This document shows, in pieces, positions 49,201-61,126 of a stretch of DNA of 64,000 nt. Under the pieces are notes generated by a model that was not told the origin of the DNA, searched no databases, and was given only the letters and a program-made list of their open reading frames with translations. Made by a program: the position numbers and the translations under genes. This DNA comes from Spirodela intermedia. Its lineage: Eukaryota; Streptophyta; Magnoliopsida; Alismatales; Araceae. The stretch spans positions 9,703,878-9,767,877 of the forward strand of contig LR746264.1 in assembly GCA_902729315.2 (NCBI GenBank), read 5' to 3'. Numbering within the stretch: the stretch's first letter is position 1; each line of letters starts with the position of its first letter.

Positions 49201-52200
49201 CAGTAGCAGAACGCAATCATCACTTCATAAAAGAGATTAAATACAAGTGTGTGAACCTTAATCTCTCAGAACTATTCTATACATCAACTGAGTTATACAC
49301 CAAGATAGTGTATACAACACCTTGAAATAGTATATTTATCCCCTTCTTCATTACACAGAAGGCTCCTATCTCTGTGATATTTTTTATAAATCCAATTACA
49401 AAACCCAACTGCTGAGGAAATTCCTCTCCCTGCCTCCCTTTTTTTTTAAGTGTATCAAATAGCCTAGCGATTATGTGAAGGTTGAGCCAAGACATAGTTA
49501 TTTGTCAAATAACCTCAGTGTTCAGTTGTGGAAGAGAGTACGTGTATGCCAGTGTCCTTGTTGTGATATTCTTGTCCAGGTGTTGCTAGGGCCTAATGTT
49601 TGACCAAAAAGCATTTAGCAGCAGAGTAGATCAAAAGATGTTTACCTTATCCATAGCTCAAGTTTTGACACAGTGCCATAAGTTTGATCCTCATATCTCA
49701 ACTACTATCACAGTGAAGGTCATTTATAATTGTCAAGTACATTGAAGTGTTTCTCATTATGAGTGTTTCAACATATGGAAAACTGAAGAATGTTAAAGTT
49801 CTAAACAGTGGACCAAGTCATCATCCATCCATGGTACAAGTCCATATTCCTGCGACGAATTGGAGTCCGAAGTCAATGATTCAGCTAGGCGCTGTTTAGT
49901 GCAGTTTTTTCACCAGTGTTTAAATATCATCTTTAAAAAAAGATATTATTCATATCTGAAATACTCAGTTGCTTAAACCGTCGCAACTGCGTGGATGTTA
50001 GTCCAATGATTAAGTTTATCACGGGTCGTCATATGTTGTTCAGCTTTTTGGAACAAAAAAGGCACAAATTAATAGGAAGATCACTGTGAAAATCATTTTT
50101 TATCTCAAAAATAACTAATTGTTGCTGTTCAAATCTGCCAAAGTAACTCACAAAGCTGGGCCGTCATTTAATTCTCAGTTGCTATAATTGAAGCACTAAC
50201 TCCTTTCACATCTGTTTTAAGTTGTTTCACTGAATTAGGTACAGTCAGTCACAATAATTGTTCAAATTTGTTGAGCAGTTGCTCGTAAATCTACTGCAAA
50301 ATTGTTTTCTTACACAATCATATTCACACTGTGCAGGACCTCTGAATCATTTTCTCCAATTTGCTTGCCACGATATAATCCAATGGCTTTCCTTTATGCC
50401 TATATCCACTTCTTCGATGTGAGTGAGGTTCAGACTTTATTACTTGTGTGTTTGGTATGTTCTTGCTATAACTCTTTCCTTTCGCTTACAGGTAGATACA
50501 TACTTGATGTTGCTTACTACGAGTTCAGAAGCATTCTACCATCTTAAAGATTGCAGGTAGAACCTTTCTTAGTAAGATTGTTGTTTATGTTTCACATGAA
50601 AGTGTTCAGAAAGGCGTGGAAAGTTGTGGGTCTTTAATTTTGTCTTTATTTCGGGTTCCAATCCGATAGATTGTTCATTCTTGTAATATCCTTTTAATTT
50701 TTTCTAGTTTGGTCATTTTGTACATGATGCTTCCTCTTTCACGAAAGTTTACACAAGTTTTCTTAGCTACATTTTTTTCTTTTACCTTTTTATGAAAAAA
50801 AGATGATTTTGGATTCAAGTTCTAGCCTAGGAATCTTATGGACTACCATGCATTTAGCGTAACCTCTTGTTTGGTCTTCTCTCATATTATCCTGCATGTA
50901 TACGGTCCAATTTTTTTCCTATACTTTTTTCTACAGGTATATTATTTTTTGCCCACTTTTCTCGGCTTGTGTCCTGAGCTGTCACACCCACGTCACACCC
51001 ACCTTTCCTTTATCTGCCTTCTTGAATACCTGATTCAAATGCATAGTACAGTGGCTAAATAGGAATAGTTTCCTATGTTAATGGACAGGGTTCGCATTGA
51101 AAGGGTCCTTGTGACATCCAATGTGCTCAGTGAAGTACAACGGTCCTTGCTAGATGGTGGTCTGCATGTTGAGGACTTGCCTGTTGATTCGTCTTCTCAT
51201 TCTGGATCATCATCTTCTCGGCTGAGTCAGGACGGCCTGACCTCTGCCGCTCCAGGGAGAGTCCGAGAAGGATACACTGGTATTGGTGGCCCATCTGGGC
51301 TTTGGCACTTCATATATAGAAGTATTTATCTGGATCAATATGTCTCATCAGAGTTTTCACCACCTCTAAACAGTGCCAGTCGGCAGAAATGGTATTGATA
51401 TTAGGCCCGCTAAAAGTTCATTTCTATTTTTTAGTTATTTAGATCACAAAAATTCTCCTCTGCAGGTTATATAGAGCTTATCAAAGATTATATGCGTCTA
51501 TGCATGACAAAGGAAGTGGACCACATAAGAAACAGTTCAGACGAGATGAAAATTATGGTATGAAGTATATAATTCTCAGTTCATGTTTGCATGTGGCTTG
51601 GAATTCATTTTAACGATACATTTCTGAAGATCATATCATAGATATTTCAACATGTTGCCTGGTTTATGTGTTAATCTTGTGTAATATTCCTCATTATCCA
51701 TTTTTGCAATAATTCTTGGTGGCATGTGAAATAACTATTGTACTCTCTTAAAATTCATTTAGGTAACCTGCAATCTTTTAGGTCTTCATGCGTCCAAAGT
51801 TTTTTTGTATTTTTAATGCTTATTAACTTTTTCCAAATCTTCCCCACTTCCAAGTCATTGAGAGTTTATCATTGTATTAAAAAGCTAATATAACAGCTGC
51901 TGGTAATTATGTAGCTTATTTGAGAATTAAAACAGAGAAAATTAGATGATTATAAAATCTCATAGATCGTGTAAATAATGTAGTAACAGAAATGGGCTCT
52001 ATACAGGCGGTAAGCTAGGTCAGTTGAATTCAACTTTGAAGCACCTGCAATGGGATGATATATTTTTGGCTATTTTATTCTAATATTGCATACCTTATCT
52101 CCTTTCAGCTTTCCATGTCTCACGCTTACAAATAAATGTAGTAACCAATTTAATAAGAGGGAGAGATCTAAAATTGTATGGAGCCTATTTTAAGTATCAT

Positions 52201-53811
52201 CCCAGTCTGTTTGAAGATCGCATAGTTTAAGCTCTTCCAGAGGAAAATAAGAGTCTTTATGAGACTACCTGTCCTTATGATCTCAAGGGTTCATCCCAAC
52301 ATTTATGACTCATGCAAAAACAGGGGGGGGGAAAAAAAAAAAGGCTACAAGTTTAATGATCATTAGTCCTTAAGATATCATCTCTTCTGTTTCAGGAAGA
52401 ATCTGACAATGTATGAGGGATTTGTGATCTTTAAGTTTGTGCGGTTATGATTCTCTGCCGGAAATGCTGGCATTAGTTTATAACATGCAAGAAAATATAA
52501 AAAATATTGGGACCGAGTTAGGAAATTTGTGTGATTCTACTTTGATGAGATTGTCATAAACAAAGGTTTTGTTGGAAGAAATCAAAGATGTCTCCAAGCC
52601 TTGGGTTTCTTTGATGAACGTTTCTCATTCCATGTCAATTTTAGCCCAGCCATTTGTGAACTCATGCTGATTGCACATCACATCGTATAATTTTCGTAAT
52701 CCACTTGGATTATGTTTGATTATTTGCTATCTTGCAGTTATGCTGTGCTGGATCACCCAAGACTTCGAGCTTTATGCTGCCTTCGATCCTCTAGCAGACA
52801 AGGTTCGTCACTACTAGCTCATTCTGCTTTTGCCTTGATGAGCATGACTATGAACCACGTGGTTGACTTTTTGGAGTATCCTCTTGTCGATGGTTTCTGC
52901 TCCTGGAAAGACTATTTCAGATCAATCTGGACACAGATGGGTCTGAAGTTAAACCAGTCACCCCGCGGTGCCTGCTCTAATATTTCATCCGTCCTATTTT
53001 TTTTTTCAACAAGATAAGCATGTCTATGAACCACGTGGTTGACTGTTTGAAGCTCCCTCCCGCTCTTGTTCCAATCGGCTCTTTTAGGCATTTAGGTGTT
53101 CATAGTGGGCTAGGATTCTTGTCGTGCCTGTAACCTTCCCGGAATGTTTTACCAGAAAAAAATGAGCCAGCCTGAGTATCGGTGCAGATTAGTGGTTTGA
53201 CTTTTTGAAATCTCTCCAGGGTGTCTCAATTGACTTTTTTAGACATATTTCAGGCATTCATCTGGATCCCTTTCGTAGGCTTGGAATGTTTTACCAGAAA
53301 AATGAGCCAACCTGCAGTCACTCTAATTTTTTTATTTTTTTTTTACACGATTGAGTATCGGTATAGACTATGGGTTTTGACTTTTAGAGATCTCTCCAGC
53401 GTGTGTTTCAATTGACTTTTTTAGACATATTCAGACAGTCATCTGGATCCCTTTCGTAGGCTTGGAATGATTTACCAGGAAAAATGAGCCAATCTGCAGT
53501 CACTCTAAATTTTTATTTTTTATTTTTACAAGAATGAGTATCGGTATAGACTGTGGGTTTGACTTTCAGAAATCTCTCCATCGTGTGTTTCAATTGACTT
53601 TCTTAGACATATTCAGACACTCATTTGGATCCTTTTCATAGGCTTGGAAAAGAAATACCAAATTGGGTAAGGATTGTTATCATGCCTCCGATATTTATCT
53701 TGGAATCTCTTGCAGGCTTTGGCGATAAAGACCTGCGACAGGGTCTGTCATTGGATCAGAGATATGGAAAACGAGGTGTTCTTGCTGGGAGCTAGCCCTT
53801 TCTCATGGTGA
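43230..53811 (+). CDS. MON1: Vacuolar fusion protein MON1 homolog
   Basis: SAND/longin-domain protein that pairs with CCZ1 to form the guanine-nucleotide exchange factor for RAB7, driving late endosome to vacuole traffic. Fourteen exons: 43230-43715, 44228-44307, 44406-44477, 44570-44609, 45875-45976, 46200-46321, 48190-48322, 48420-48511, 50337-50418, 50492-50556, 51089-51391, 51466-51557, 52738-52802 and 53716-53811. They total 1830 bp in phase, giving 609 residues. Exon 1 is an acidic, Ser-rich disordered N-terminus. Core motifs follow: [80 protein letters not shown], and the end [12 protein letters not shown]. The intron after exon 8 starts with GC (AG/GCAAGT). Several introns exceed 1 kb, and the last carries tandem repeats. 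The gene ends 250 bp from the converging PPR gene. Confidence 0.94.
47053..47064. repeat. G homopolymer in MON1 intron 6
   Basis: A run of G around 47053-47064 in the 1.87-kb intron 46322-48189. Such runs are prone to length error. Confidence 0.7.
53130..53650. repeat. ~180-bp tandem repeats in the last MON1 intron
   Basis: Three diverged units repeat with a period near 180 bp. Each contains GGCTTGGAATG with TTTACCAG, ATGAGCCA, GAGTATCGGT and CAATTGACTTT. The GAGTATCGGT anchor lies near 53174, 53351 and 53536. A further doubled motif, CTATGAACCACGTGGTTGAC, sits at about 52849 and 53023, so the repeat may extend left. Confidence 0.8.
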
Positions 53812-54061
53812 TTTGTCATTTTATTTTTCTGAAAACCTTACTGCATCATATCGTCTCAACCATAGACAATGTCAGCATTTTTCTCTTCTCCCCCCACGAT
53901 ATATCCTTCCTACCCATAGCAAAACCGGACTGCTCCCACGATCCGATCCACCCGAACCGAGCTCGTGGGCAGAAAGATGCTTGTTTTGGCTCTGCAATAA
54001 AAAAGAAAAAGAAATGGGATCCCCATCTTTTAGTAGAAAAAATCGCCTTCGTCTTCTTCCC
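53812..54061. other. Short convergent spacer MON1 / PPR
   Basis: Only 250 bp separates the two stop codons, so the 3' UTRs probably overlap or abut. No other feature is seen. Confidence 0.6.
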
Positions 54062-55552
54062 TCAGATGATGCTGCTGCTCAGGCATAAGTCAAGAACAGC
54101 GTAGATCTCCTCGGCCAGGGGATGCGCTCGGTCGCCATTGAAGAAGACCTGCACGCGGCCGCCCACCTCGATCCAGCTGCATCCGGGGCTCCTCTTCACG
54201 CCCCTCTCCTTCATCTCCTGCCGGACCGCCGCCGCCCTCCGCCAGCTCCCGGCAGCAGAATACACGTTGGAGAGGAGCACCCACGAGGCGGCGTCCGGCG
54301 GAGGGCCCAGCTCCTCGATCCTCCCCGCCACTGCCTCTGCCCACCGCTGCTCGCCCTGCACCAGTCTCCCTCCCAGCGCCGCCTTCCAGAACCCGATCCC
54401 CGGCCGGAATGGCGTCTCCTCCGCCATGAACCTATGCGCCTCCGCCACCCTCCCGTGCCGAGCGAGCATGTCCACCATGCAGGCGTAGTGCTCTGGTCGG
54501 AGCATCTGCGGCGTCTCCTCCTTCGCCCGCCGGAAGCAGGCGCGGCCGTCGTCCACCAGGCCGGCGTGGCTGCAGGCGGAGAGCACGCCGAGGAGGGTGA
54601 CCTCGTTTGGCTCATAGCCTTCTTCCTCCCTCATCGTGTTGTACAAAGCGAGAGCTTCCCTTCCCCGGCCGTTCTGCGCGTGCCCGCAGAGGATGGCGTT
54701 CCACGTGACGAGATTCCGCCGCCGGAGGCGACGGAAGACCAGCAGGGCGTCCTCCGGCGAGCCGCATTTAGAGTAGAAGCTGATGAGGGCGTTGCCCACG
54801 AAGACGTCTGCTGGGTCGCCGAGGTGCTTGGTGGCAGAAGCGTGGACGGCCTGGCCCAGCCTGAGCGCCGCCGCGTTGCCGGCGGTGGAGAGGACGGAGG
54901 GGAAGGTGGACTGGTTGGGCCTCGTCCCTTCCCGGCACATCTCTACGAAGAGCAGGAGGGATTCCTCGTTCAGACCCATCTTGCTGCACCCGCCGATCAT
55001 CGCGTTCCAGGAGGTGGCGTTCCTCTCCGGCATGCCCAGGAAGAGGCGGCGGGCCGCGGAGAGTCTCCGGTGCTTGAGGAAGGCGGCGAGGAGCGCGGTG
55101 CGGGCGACGACGTTGGGGTTGGCGATGGCGGAGAAGGCCTCCAGGGCTTCTTCCACGGCGCCGAGCTTGCCGTAGAGGTCGAGGAGTGAGCTCCCCACGA
55201 AGACGTCGCACTGGAGGCCCATCTTCGTTGCCAGTGCGTGGAGCTGCCGGCCCAGGTCCGCGCGGCGGAGGGCGGTAGCCGTGTGGATTGTGGTGCCGAA
55301 GGTGAACTGGTTTGGCCGCAGGCCGAGGCGGAGCAGGCGGCAGAAGAGGAGCATGGCGTCGCCGTGGCGGTCCTCGCGGCCGAGCGAGCTGAGCACGGCG
55401 GTGGCGGAGACCACGTCCCGGCTCAGATTTTCCTCGAACAGCTGGTGATCGCCGCTCGGTGGTGGCGCTCCGGCGGTGAGCCGGCGGGGGTTCTGTTTCA
55501 GGAGCAGATGGACAGAGGGCGATAAGGGGAGGCGACCTCGCCATGGCTGCAT
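54062..55552 (-). CDS. Pentatricopeptide repeat protein, PLS class, E-type end
   Basis: Intronless 496-residue organelle-targeted RNA-binding protein; PLS-class PPRs with E domains usually specify C-to-U editing sites. PPR units run from about residue 45 to 400. Examples are LRPNQFTFGTTIHTATALRR, CDVFVGSSLLDLYGKLGAVE, RNATSWNAMIGGCSKMGLNE and ADVFVGNALISFYSKCGSPE. The E/E+ end has SWVLLSNVYSAAGSWRRAA and PGCSWIEVGGRVQVFFNGD. There is no DYW domain, so any editing role would need a DYW partner in trans. The first 40 residues are Arg/Pro/Leu-rich and fit a mitochondrial or plastid presequence. It resembles the Arabidopsis At5g42450 group, from memory only. Codons are very GC-rich. Long antisense open frames opposite it are shadows. 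Confidence 0.9.
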   Translation of the reverse strand: MQPWRGRLPLSPSVHLLLKQNPRRLTAGAPPPSGDHQLFEENLSRDVVSATAVLSSLGREDRHGDAMLLFCRLLRLGLRPNQFTFGTTIHTATALRRADLGRQLHALATKMGLQCDVFVGSSLLDLYGKLGAVEEALEAFSAIANPNVVARTALLAAFLKHRRLSAARRLFLGMPERNATSWNAMIGGCSKMGLNEESLLLFVEMCREGTRPNQSTFPSVLSTAGNAAALRLGQAVHASATKHLGDPADVFVGNALISFYSKCGSPEDALLVFRRLRRRNLVTWNAILCGHAQNGRGREALALYNTMREEEGYEPNEVTLLGVLSACSHAGLVDDGRACFRRAKEETPQMLRPEHYACMVDMLARHGRVAEAHRFMAEETPFRPGIGFWKAALGGRLVQGEQRWAEAVAGRIEELGPPPDAASWVLLSNVYSAAGSWRRAAAVRQEMKERGVKRSPGCSWIEVGGRVQVFFNGDRAHPLAEEIYAVLDLCLSSSII

Positions 55553-56064
55553 TACGGGGGGACCTGAGAAACTGAGATCTCATCGGATTTTGCTTCCCTC
55601 TATTTCTCTCCGGCGAGGAATCCGGCCTCTTGGAGGAAGAAGGCAATCTGATTCTTCTCCGGGCCTCTCGACTTCGCCGGAGACCGCCGTGGGCTCACCG
55701 GCTGCGTAGTCGGTTGGTGGGTCGAAAGTTCAAAACTTGGTTAATGGGTCGTCCTCATATATTAGCCCATTACGCCCTGTAAAGGCGCTCTCGCCGCCGC
55801 TGCACACGGCGGCGCTCTGGTCACACTCCGGCGAGCCTGTTTATGTTCAGTTAGGGGACGGCTTCTCCGATTGGAAACGCAAGTAAGTGGCCAAGTTTCC
55901 GTCGATTACTCGGAGGTGAATTTGAGTTCTGAGATGTTATTCTTCGAATGGAGGGGCGTTGAATGTACACGGAGAATTCCCAGGTCGAGCAAACAGATGC
56001 TGGTCAGAGATCGGAGGCCCGATCCAAGAGATCTGCATGGTGAGATCGCCGGTAGTTCTTCCTG
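55553..56064. promoter_or_regulatory. PPR upstream region
   Basis: This 510-bp spacer holds the PPR promoter (minus strand) and the 3' flank of the DUF1635 gene. A site II-like element, seen as AGCCCA on the plus strand at 55764-55769, lies about 215 bp upstream of the PPR start. GCCCA elements are common in promoters of organelle-targeted proteins. Confidence 0.45.
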
Positions 56065-57518
56065 CTAAAGCTTTTGCCGTTTGCCGATCTGGTAGCCGCC
56101 GGTGCAAGCGGACGGCGACGGCCTCGGGGAAGGATGAACCAACTCCGTGTTCTGGTTAGGACCTCTGACAGAGACCGGAGGGATTTGAAATGGCCGCAGT
56201 GGTGGGGGATTGCGCCATTGCGGAAGAGATCCGGCCACCAGCAGCGTCTGCAGAAGAGGACCGGCTTCGATCACCGCTTGCAGTAGCTTCCCCTTCTCCG
56301 GCAGAGCTTTCTTCGGCAGGAGGTGATCGATCGTCTCCGAAGCAGCATCGCGTTCGGGGAGAAGATGATGTGCCATCCCGCTGCTAGGGTTTTTCGCTGC
56401 ACCTCCAGCAAAAAGCACCGGAGAAGGAACGAACTCGAAAGGGGAGGATTCCTCTGGAGATGAGGCATCGTTGGATTGAGAACTATCCATCCGGGTAAGG
56501 GCATCGAAGTGGCTGATGCCATCGTTGCCTCTCGCCGATCCATACGATGGATGGAGAAGAGGAAGTGAGGGAGATTGCTCGAGAAATCCTGAGTGGGCAT
56601 TCTGAGCAAGTAGCTTCTCTCGCTCAAAGCTGGTTATCCTCAGTATCTGGAGCAACTGCTTGACGTTGTCCTCCTTCATGATCTCCTCCTCGGCGCCGGT
56701 TGTGGGGGATCCGAGCTCCGCGCTAGCGCGGCCGAAGAACTGGTTCAGGTCAGCGAGGCTCTGCCGCAGGCGGAAAATCGAAAACCAGTGAATGAAGATC
56801 ATCTGCAAGATCGATCGAATGTACCATGAAAATTTCGATTCGTCTGCGATTAATGTTCTGGTCGTACCTCGTAATCAGAGGATGGCCTGCTCACAAGTAG
56901 CTGCCGGCCGCCGAGCTCATCGTCGTCATGAGCCTTCTTCACCTCAGAGACCCTTCTCTGCAAGTCCACCTCCCACACCGCCGCCGGAGTTCTGCCCACC
57001 AGATCGACCCCCGACCCGTTCGACGAAATCGAGCTCATCGGCGACCCTTCGACTCCTCCGCCACTGCAACAGGAGGCGGTGATGTGCCCGTACCCATACG
57101 AGCTCTGCAGTTGCCGTTGCCGGAGAAGATGGTGGCGGGGGGGCAGAACATCAAGACCCAATGCAGGTGACGTCGCACAGAAGGAGGGCTGCCAAGTGGA
57201 AGCCTCCCCACCCACTGGAAGCGACGGCGATACGCCTCCGTTGACAGCGGCATCACCTTCTTCGACGACCCAGAACATGTCCAGAGCCTCCTCCACGCTC
57301 CCAACTACAGAGCTCCCGTCGGCTCCACGGCAACCGTTGTGGGTCCAGTCCAGAGGAGGGGAGCGGAGGACACACGGCGGCTCCGCCCCCATACAGACCA
57401 CGCCTGCAACGCCGCCGTGCTCCTCTCGCCATTCCCGCAGCCCGTCGCCATCGAGAACCATCCCGTCGCTCTCCACCGTCGCAGTTACCACTCCCTCCTC
57501 CCCTTCCTCTCCCCCCTC

Positions 57519-57569
<51 letters not shown>

Positions 57570-57578
57570 CGTTCCCAC
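56065..57578 (-). CDS. DUF1635 family protein
   Basis: Plant-specific DUF1635 family, function unknown. Exon 2 (56065-56802) has the two family hallmarks. One is an N-terminal segment EDNVKQLLQILR with REKLLAQ, likely helical. The other is a C-terminal block KGKLLQAVIEAGPLLQTLL followed by PQWRNPPPLRPFQIPPVSV; between them lies a Ser-rich disordered stretch. Exon 1 is less certain. An open frame from 57578 runs to a donor at either 56868 or 56895, both phase 0, giving introns of 65 or 92 bp and about 473-482 residues. Exon 1 encodes Gly/Ser-rich sequence and AAVWEVDLQRRVSEVKK, probably helical. The proposed first Met is followed by an Arg-Glu repeat encoded by a (GA)n microsatellite, so the true start may be the Met at residue 40 (MVLDGDG). 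A TATA box lies 230 bp upstream. Confidence 0.68.
57516..57567. repeat. (CT)n microsatellite at the DUF1635 5' end
   Basis: A CT run on the plus strand, GA on the minus strand. It is either 5' UTR or codes for an Arg-Glu repeat at the start of the DUF1635 protein. Confidence 0.9.
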
Positions 57579-57804
57579 TTGTATTTATTCTACATTTCCA
57601 GTGCATAGAGTTAGAGAGAGAGAGGTGATAAATTGGGATGGGAGAGGGAGAAGAAGATGAAACTCTGGTCGGCGACAAAAGTACGGCCGTCGGCGGTGGC
57701 GGCGCCCCCCTTCTCCGTGGACGGGGGTATTCACTGCGGGGTGTAAATAAAGAAGGAGCGGCCTTTACGGAAAGACGTTGCGGAGAAGGGGAGAAGGACC
57801 ACCG

Positions 57805-57815
57805 TCTATATATAG
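57805..57815 (-). promoter_or_regulatory. TATA box, DUF1635 gene
   Basis: The sequence CTATATATAG reads as a TATA box on either strand. Its position about 230 bp before the first DUF1635 Met fits that gene. Confidence 0.5.
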
Positions 57816-58424
57816 AAACCTCCATGAAAGGGGAAGAAGGAAGGTCCAATATTTCGTGGAAGAAGACGACGACGACGTCCCGATTCCCGATTCCACGCCG
57901 GGTCTCCCCCTCCCATCCATAGTCAACGAGTGAACACGGAAAATCGGACTTTCTGCCCAGAAAGGAGCTCGCTCCATACTCGAGCCCATTCCCCCCCGCC
58001 CGGAGAAGACACCTCTCATTGACCTGGTCCGAACGGGTTCGGCGCGTGTTGACTTGCGTGGTCGTACAGTGGGAGATAGAATGCCCCCCCACCCCCTCCC
58101 TCCTCCTTCCCCCCCCATTCCTCCCCGGAATCCGGCCGACTTGCCGTCATTCATTCCGTCCCCTCCTCCACCTGCCCTTCTATTCTTAGTACTCTCTCTC
58201 TCTCTCTCTCTACAACAGGGGAAAGGGGTCCCATTTACGGACACGCTTGGAGGGGATGTCTTCCCTGGCGGTCAAAGAAAGCAGTGCACCGATCCCCAAG
58301 GGAAGGAGGACTAATACGCACTGGGGATACCCCATCCCAACGTGCTGGGTAGAGACACCTTCTGCCCTGTCACCCTATGATAACATGGGTTCGAGCTTAA
58401 TCAGAGTTTTATGGGTTATTTGTG

Positions 58425-58462
<38 letters not shown>

Positions 58463-59488
58463 GGGTTACGCATATCTAATCGTTGTAGCCATACCAGTGT
58501 TAAGAACGCACATATGCTTTATTTTATTAGACTATTTGACGAGGGTCACATAGATTAACCCCAAATTGGCGAAGCTATTGCATGAGATCGTGCAAGGATT
58601 TGGCAATAGGCCGTACAGAGTTTACAATACAACAGGATGTAAAGCCATCTTATCTCAAGGAGAGACGATGACAATGGAATAAAAGAGGAGCATTGCTGAA
58701 ACTCTGAAGGTGCCTTCACAAAGGAAGATGTGACCGATAGCATTGGAAGGGAAACAGCAAAGAGGAAGGAAGAGAAAGAAGTAAAAGCTGATGTCTGCGG
58801 GGCCGTAAATCCCTCTGTTCTCTGCAACTTCTACCACAAGATATTAGTGCAAGAAGCTAGAGATCTAGAGATCTAGTGATTAACTGGGGCCTCGTGGGAG
58901 TTACAGTGCCTATCATCACCCTCGTCATCACAAGAGCTCTCCTGATAACTGTGTTTTTCCCGTAGACCTCTGAGTTGATCCGAGGAGAAGATCGTAATGA
59001 TATTGTGGTGTTAAGAATGACCATGTATTTAATTAATTAAATTATTTGAATGACGAGGTCTGATGAGTCGTTGAGGGGCTCATTGGACCACATAGGCTAA
59101 ACCCAATTTGGGGGACATTAATCATCGTTTATTATTTCTAGCAATTTGGTGGGATGAGATGCCATAGATCGCATGAGGTGTTCCACAGGTGATCGATCTG
59201 ATCTGATATGATATATTGGAAACACTAAGTAGCCATTATTGCACTAGAATCTGTTCCCTCCTCAAGGGACATGGCATGTTCCATATCTCCACAGTTATCC
59301 ATATTATTTTACTAGCTTATTCAAAATTATATCTATAGTTTAGCCCACAAATGTGATCCACTCGTTCCACCAAACTTTGATTCAATTAGTTTTACCAAAA
59401 TTCCTTCAACATAGAAAACCCCGTGCAAGATATATATATTTTTACATAGAGAGAGAGAGAGAGAGAGGGGAGAGAGAGAGAGAGAGGG

Positions 59489-59533
<45 letters not shown>

Positions 59534-60910
59534 GAGAGAAAGAGAATAAAAAAGATGTTGCCATCTCGCACGGTTGCACCCATCTGTGAGCTATACTCCG
59601 TGATGATTTTTTAGTGAACTCGTCTTCGGTGGCGGTGCTGTGCTGCCCACCAATCCGCTTCTGGTTCATCACGATCTTCCTCCTCGAGCCCCGCTAGGAG
59701 TAAACAAGGGAGCGGGAGGAAGAGGAATGAACCCGTCATATTTGGTCCTCCATTATTCTTTTCTATGGCCTGGCGGCGACTGAGACTATAAGACTGACTG
59801 GTGCGCCGCCAGCAGTAGCGGTGGGCGGCGGTCGGCGAGGACAAAGAGGCCGCCTGCAGCGCCAGAGCTGGCGGCGTCGCTGGTTCCCCCTTTCAATTTA
59901 CGAGGAGATCGCTTGGAAGAGAGAGAGGAGCTGTGGAGGAAGAAGAAGGCTGTTTTCTTTGCGGCGGCAGCGATTTTCCTTGATTCTGAATCTTCCTCCC
60001 TACAGATAGCCGTCCCCTTTCAACGTTTTCTTTCGTTTTCTAGCGAGCGACGACTTTACACGCGTTGACGAGCAGTCCCTTTCTGCGTGCATGGCGTGGC
60101 GCGGGAGGATTTCCCTACGTCCAGTTCCCTACTCTTCGATACAGTCAACTGAAACTCTAGAGAGAGGGGAGAGAGAGAGAGAGAGAGAGAGAGGATTTGG
60201 TGGGGGTGGCTATACCTCAACGTGGGTAAATTATACTAGCTAAGGCCTGGAGAGTACGTGGGTAGGACTGGTTAGGGGCACCATTTGCGGGCGGGGTAGA
60301 AACCAAAATAATAAAAATTGTGGGTGACCCACAAAAGTAACAAACTACTGGAGAAATGGGTCCTAAGAGGTTTGGTGAACAATGCAATGGCCCTACGAAA
60401 ATAGACCTTTTGATCTAATTCTCGTTCAAATGGGAAAATATTTGGTCATCTCAATAAGAAAGTCAACATCATTAAATTTCCACGTGTAATAATTTAGACT
60501 TAGATTCGAGTGAAACAAGTAGACAATTCATGCATTCATCATTAATTTTGGAACTCTCGAATAATTTTTGAAGTTTAAAAATGTTTCTAATGACAGAAAT
60601 GTCATTATGTTCCATTATAGTATGGTAGTACATTATTATTTATATCTAAAAAATAATATATGAAAATTGTGATGGACAATATCATAGCATATGATGTGAT
60701 ATTTTACCATATTAAGCTATGTTGCATAACACAAATATTATATTCAAGAAGTAGATATAAATAACATACTATATTAGATATAATATCTCAATACAAGAAA
60801 ATAAGTTGCTGAATAACATAGTATATAAAGCTTAATATGACATTGTATGAGGAGTTGCATACCCGCTAAAAAGTCATATTCCACTTTTATTAACGTATAT
60901 TAGGAGCTAT
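57816..60910. other. Gene-poor region with GA microsatellites
   Basis: I recognise no gene in this 3.1 kb. It holds (CT)n at 58193-58212, (GA)n at 58428-58460, a long interrupted (GA)n at 59448-59530 and (GA)n at 60166-60193. A GC-rich patch at 59820-60010 has a 62-codon open frame with no family match. The stretch 60420-60900 is AT-rich with near-palindromic AT runs. Confidence 0.6.
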
Positions 60911-61126
60911 GAGGCTCATCTAGCATGCCCACTTAGATGACACGAAATGCTAAGCAAGTCAACTCACAAGGAGGGAGTCAGCGAGGCTCATCTAGCATGC
61001 CCACTTAGATGACACGAAATGCTTAGCAAGTCAACTCACAAGGAGGGAGTCAACGAGGCTCATCTAGCATGCCCACTTAGATGACACGAGATGCTTAGCA
61101 AATCAACTCACAAGGAGGGAGTCAGC
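60911..61126. repeat. Three-copy 72-bp tandem array
   Basis: Units begin with GAGGCTCATCTAGCATGCCC at 60911, 60983 and 61055 and are almost identical, each ending in AGGAGGGAGTCA plus two or three bases. Exact 72-bp spacing and near identity point to a young tandem expansion. It does not resemble a gene. Confidence 0.9.

Noticed and set aside
54122-55189. 355-codon plus-strand open frame antisense to the PPR gene
   Set aside because: Compositional shadow with no recognisable repeats or domains.
59353-59589. Arg-Glu / Ser-Leu repeat proteins at this and other GA/CT runs
   Set aside because: They are translations of dinucleotide microsatellites, without flanking coding signal.
59821-60009. 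Arg-rich 62-codon open frame in the gene-poor region
   Set aside because: Short, no family match, no TATA or splice context; composition follows local GC.
60911-61126. CRISPR-like array
   Set aside because: The three 72-bp units are fully contiguous repeats without unique spacers, in a plant nuclear genome.
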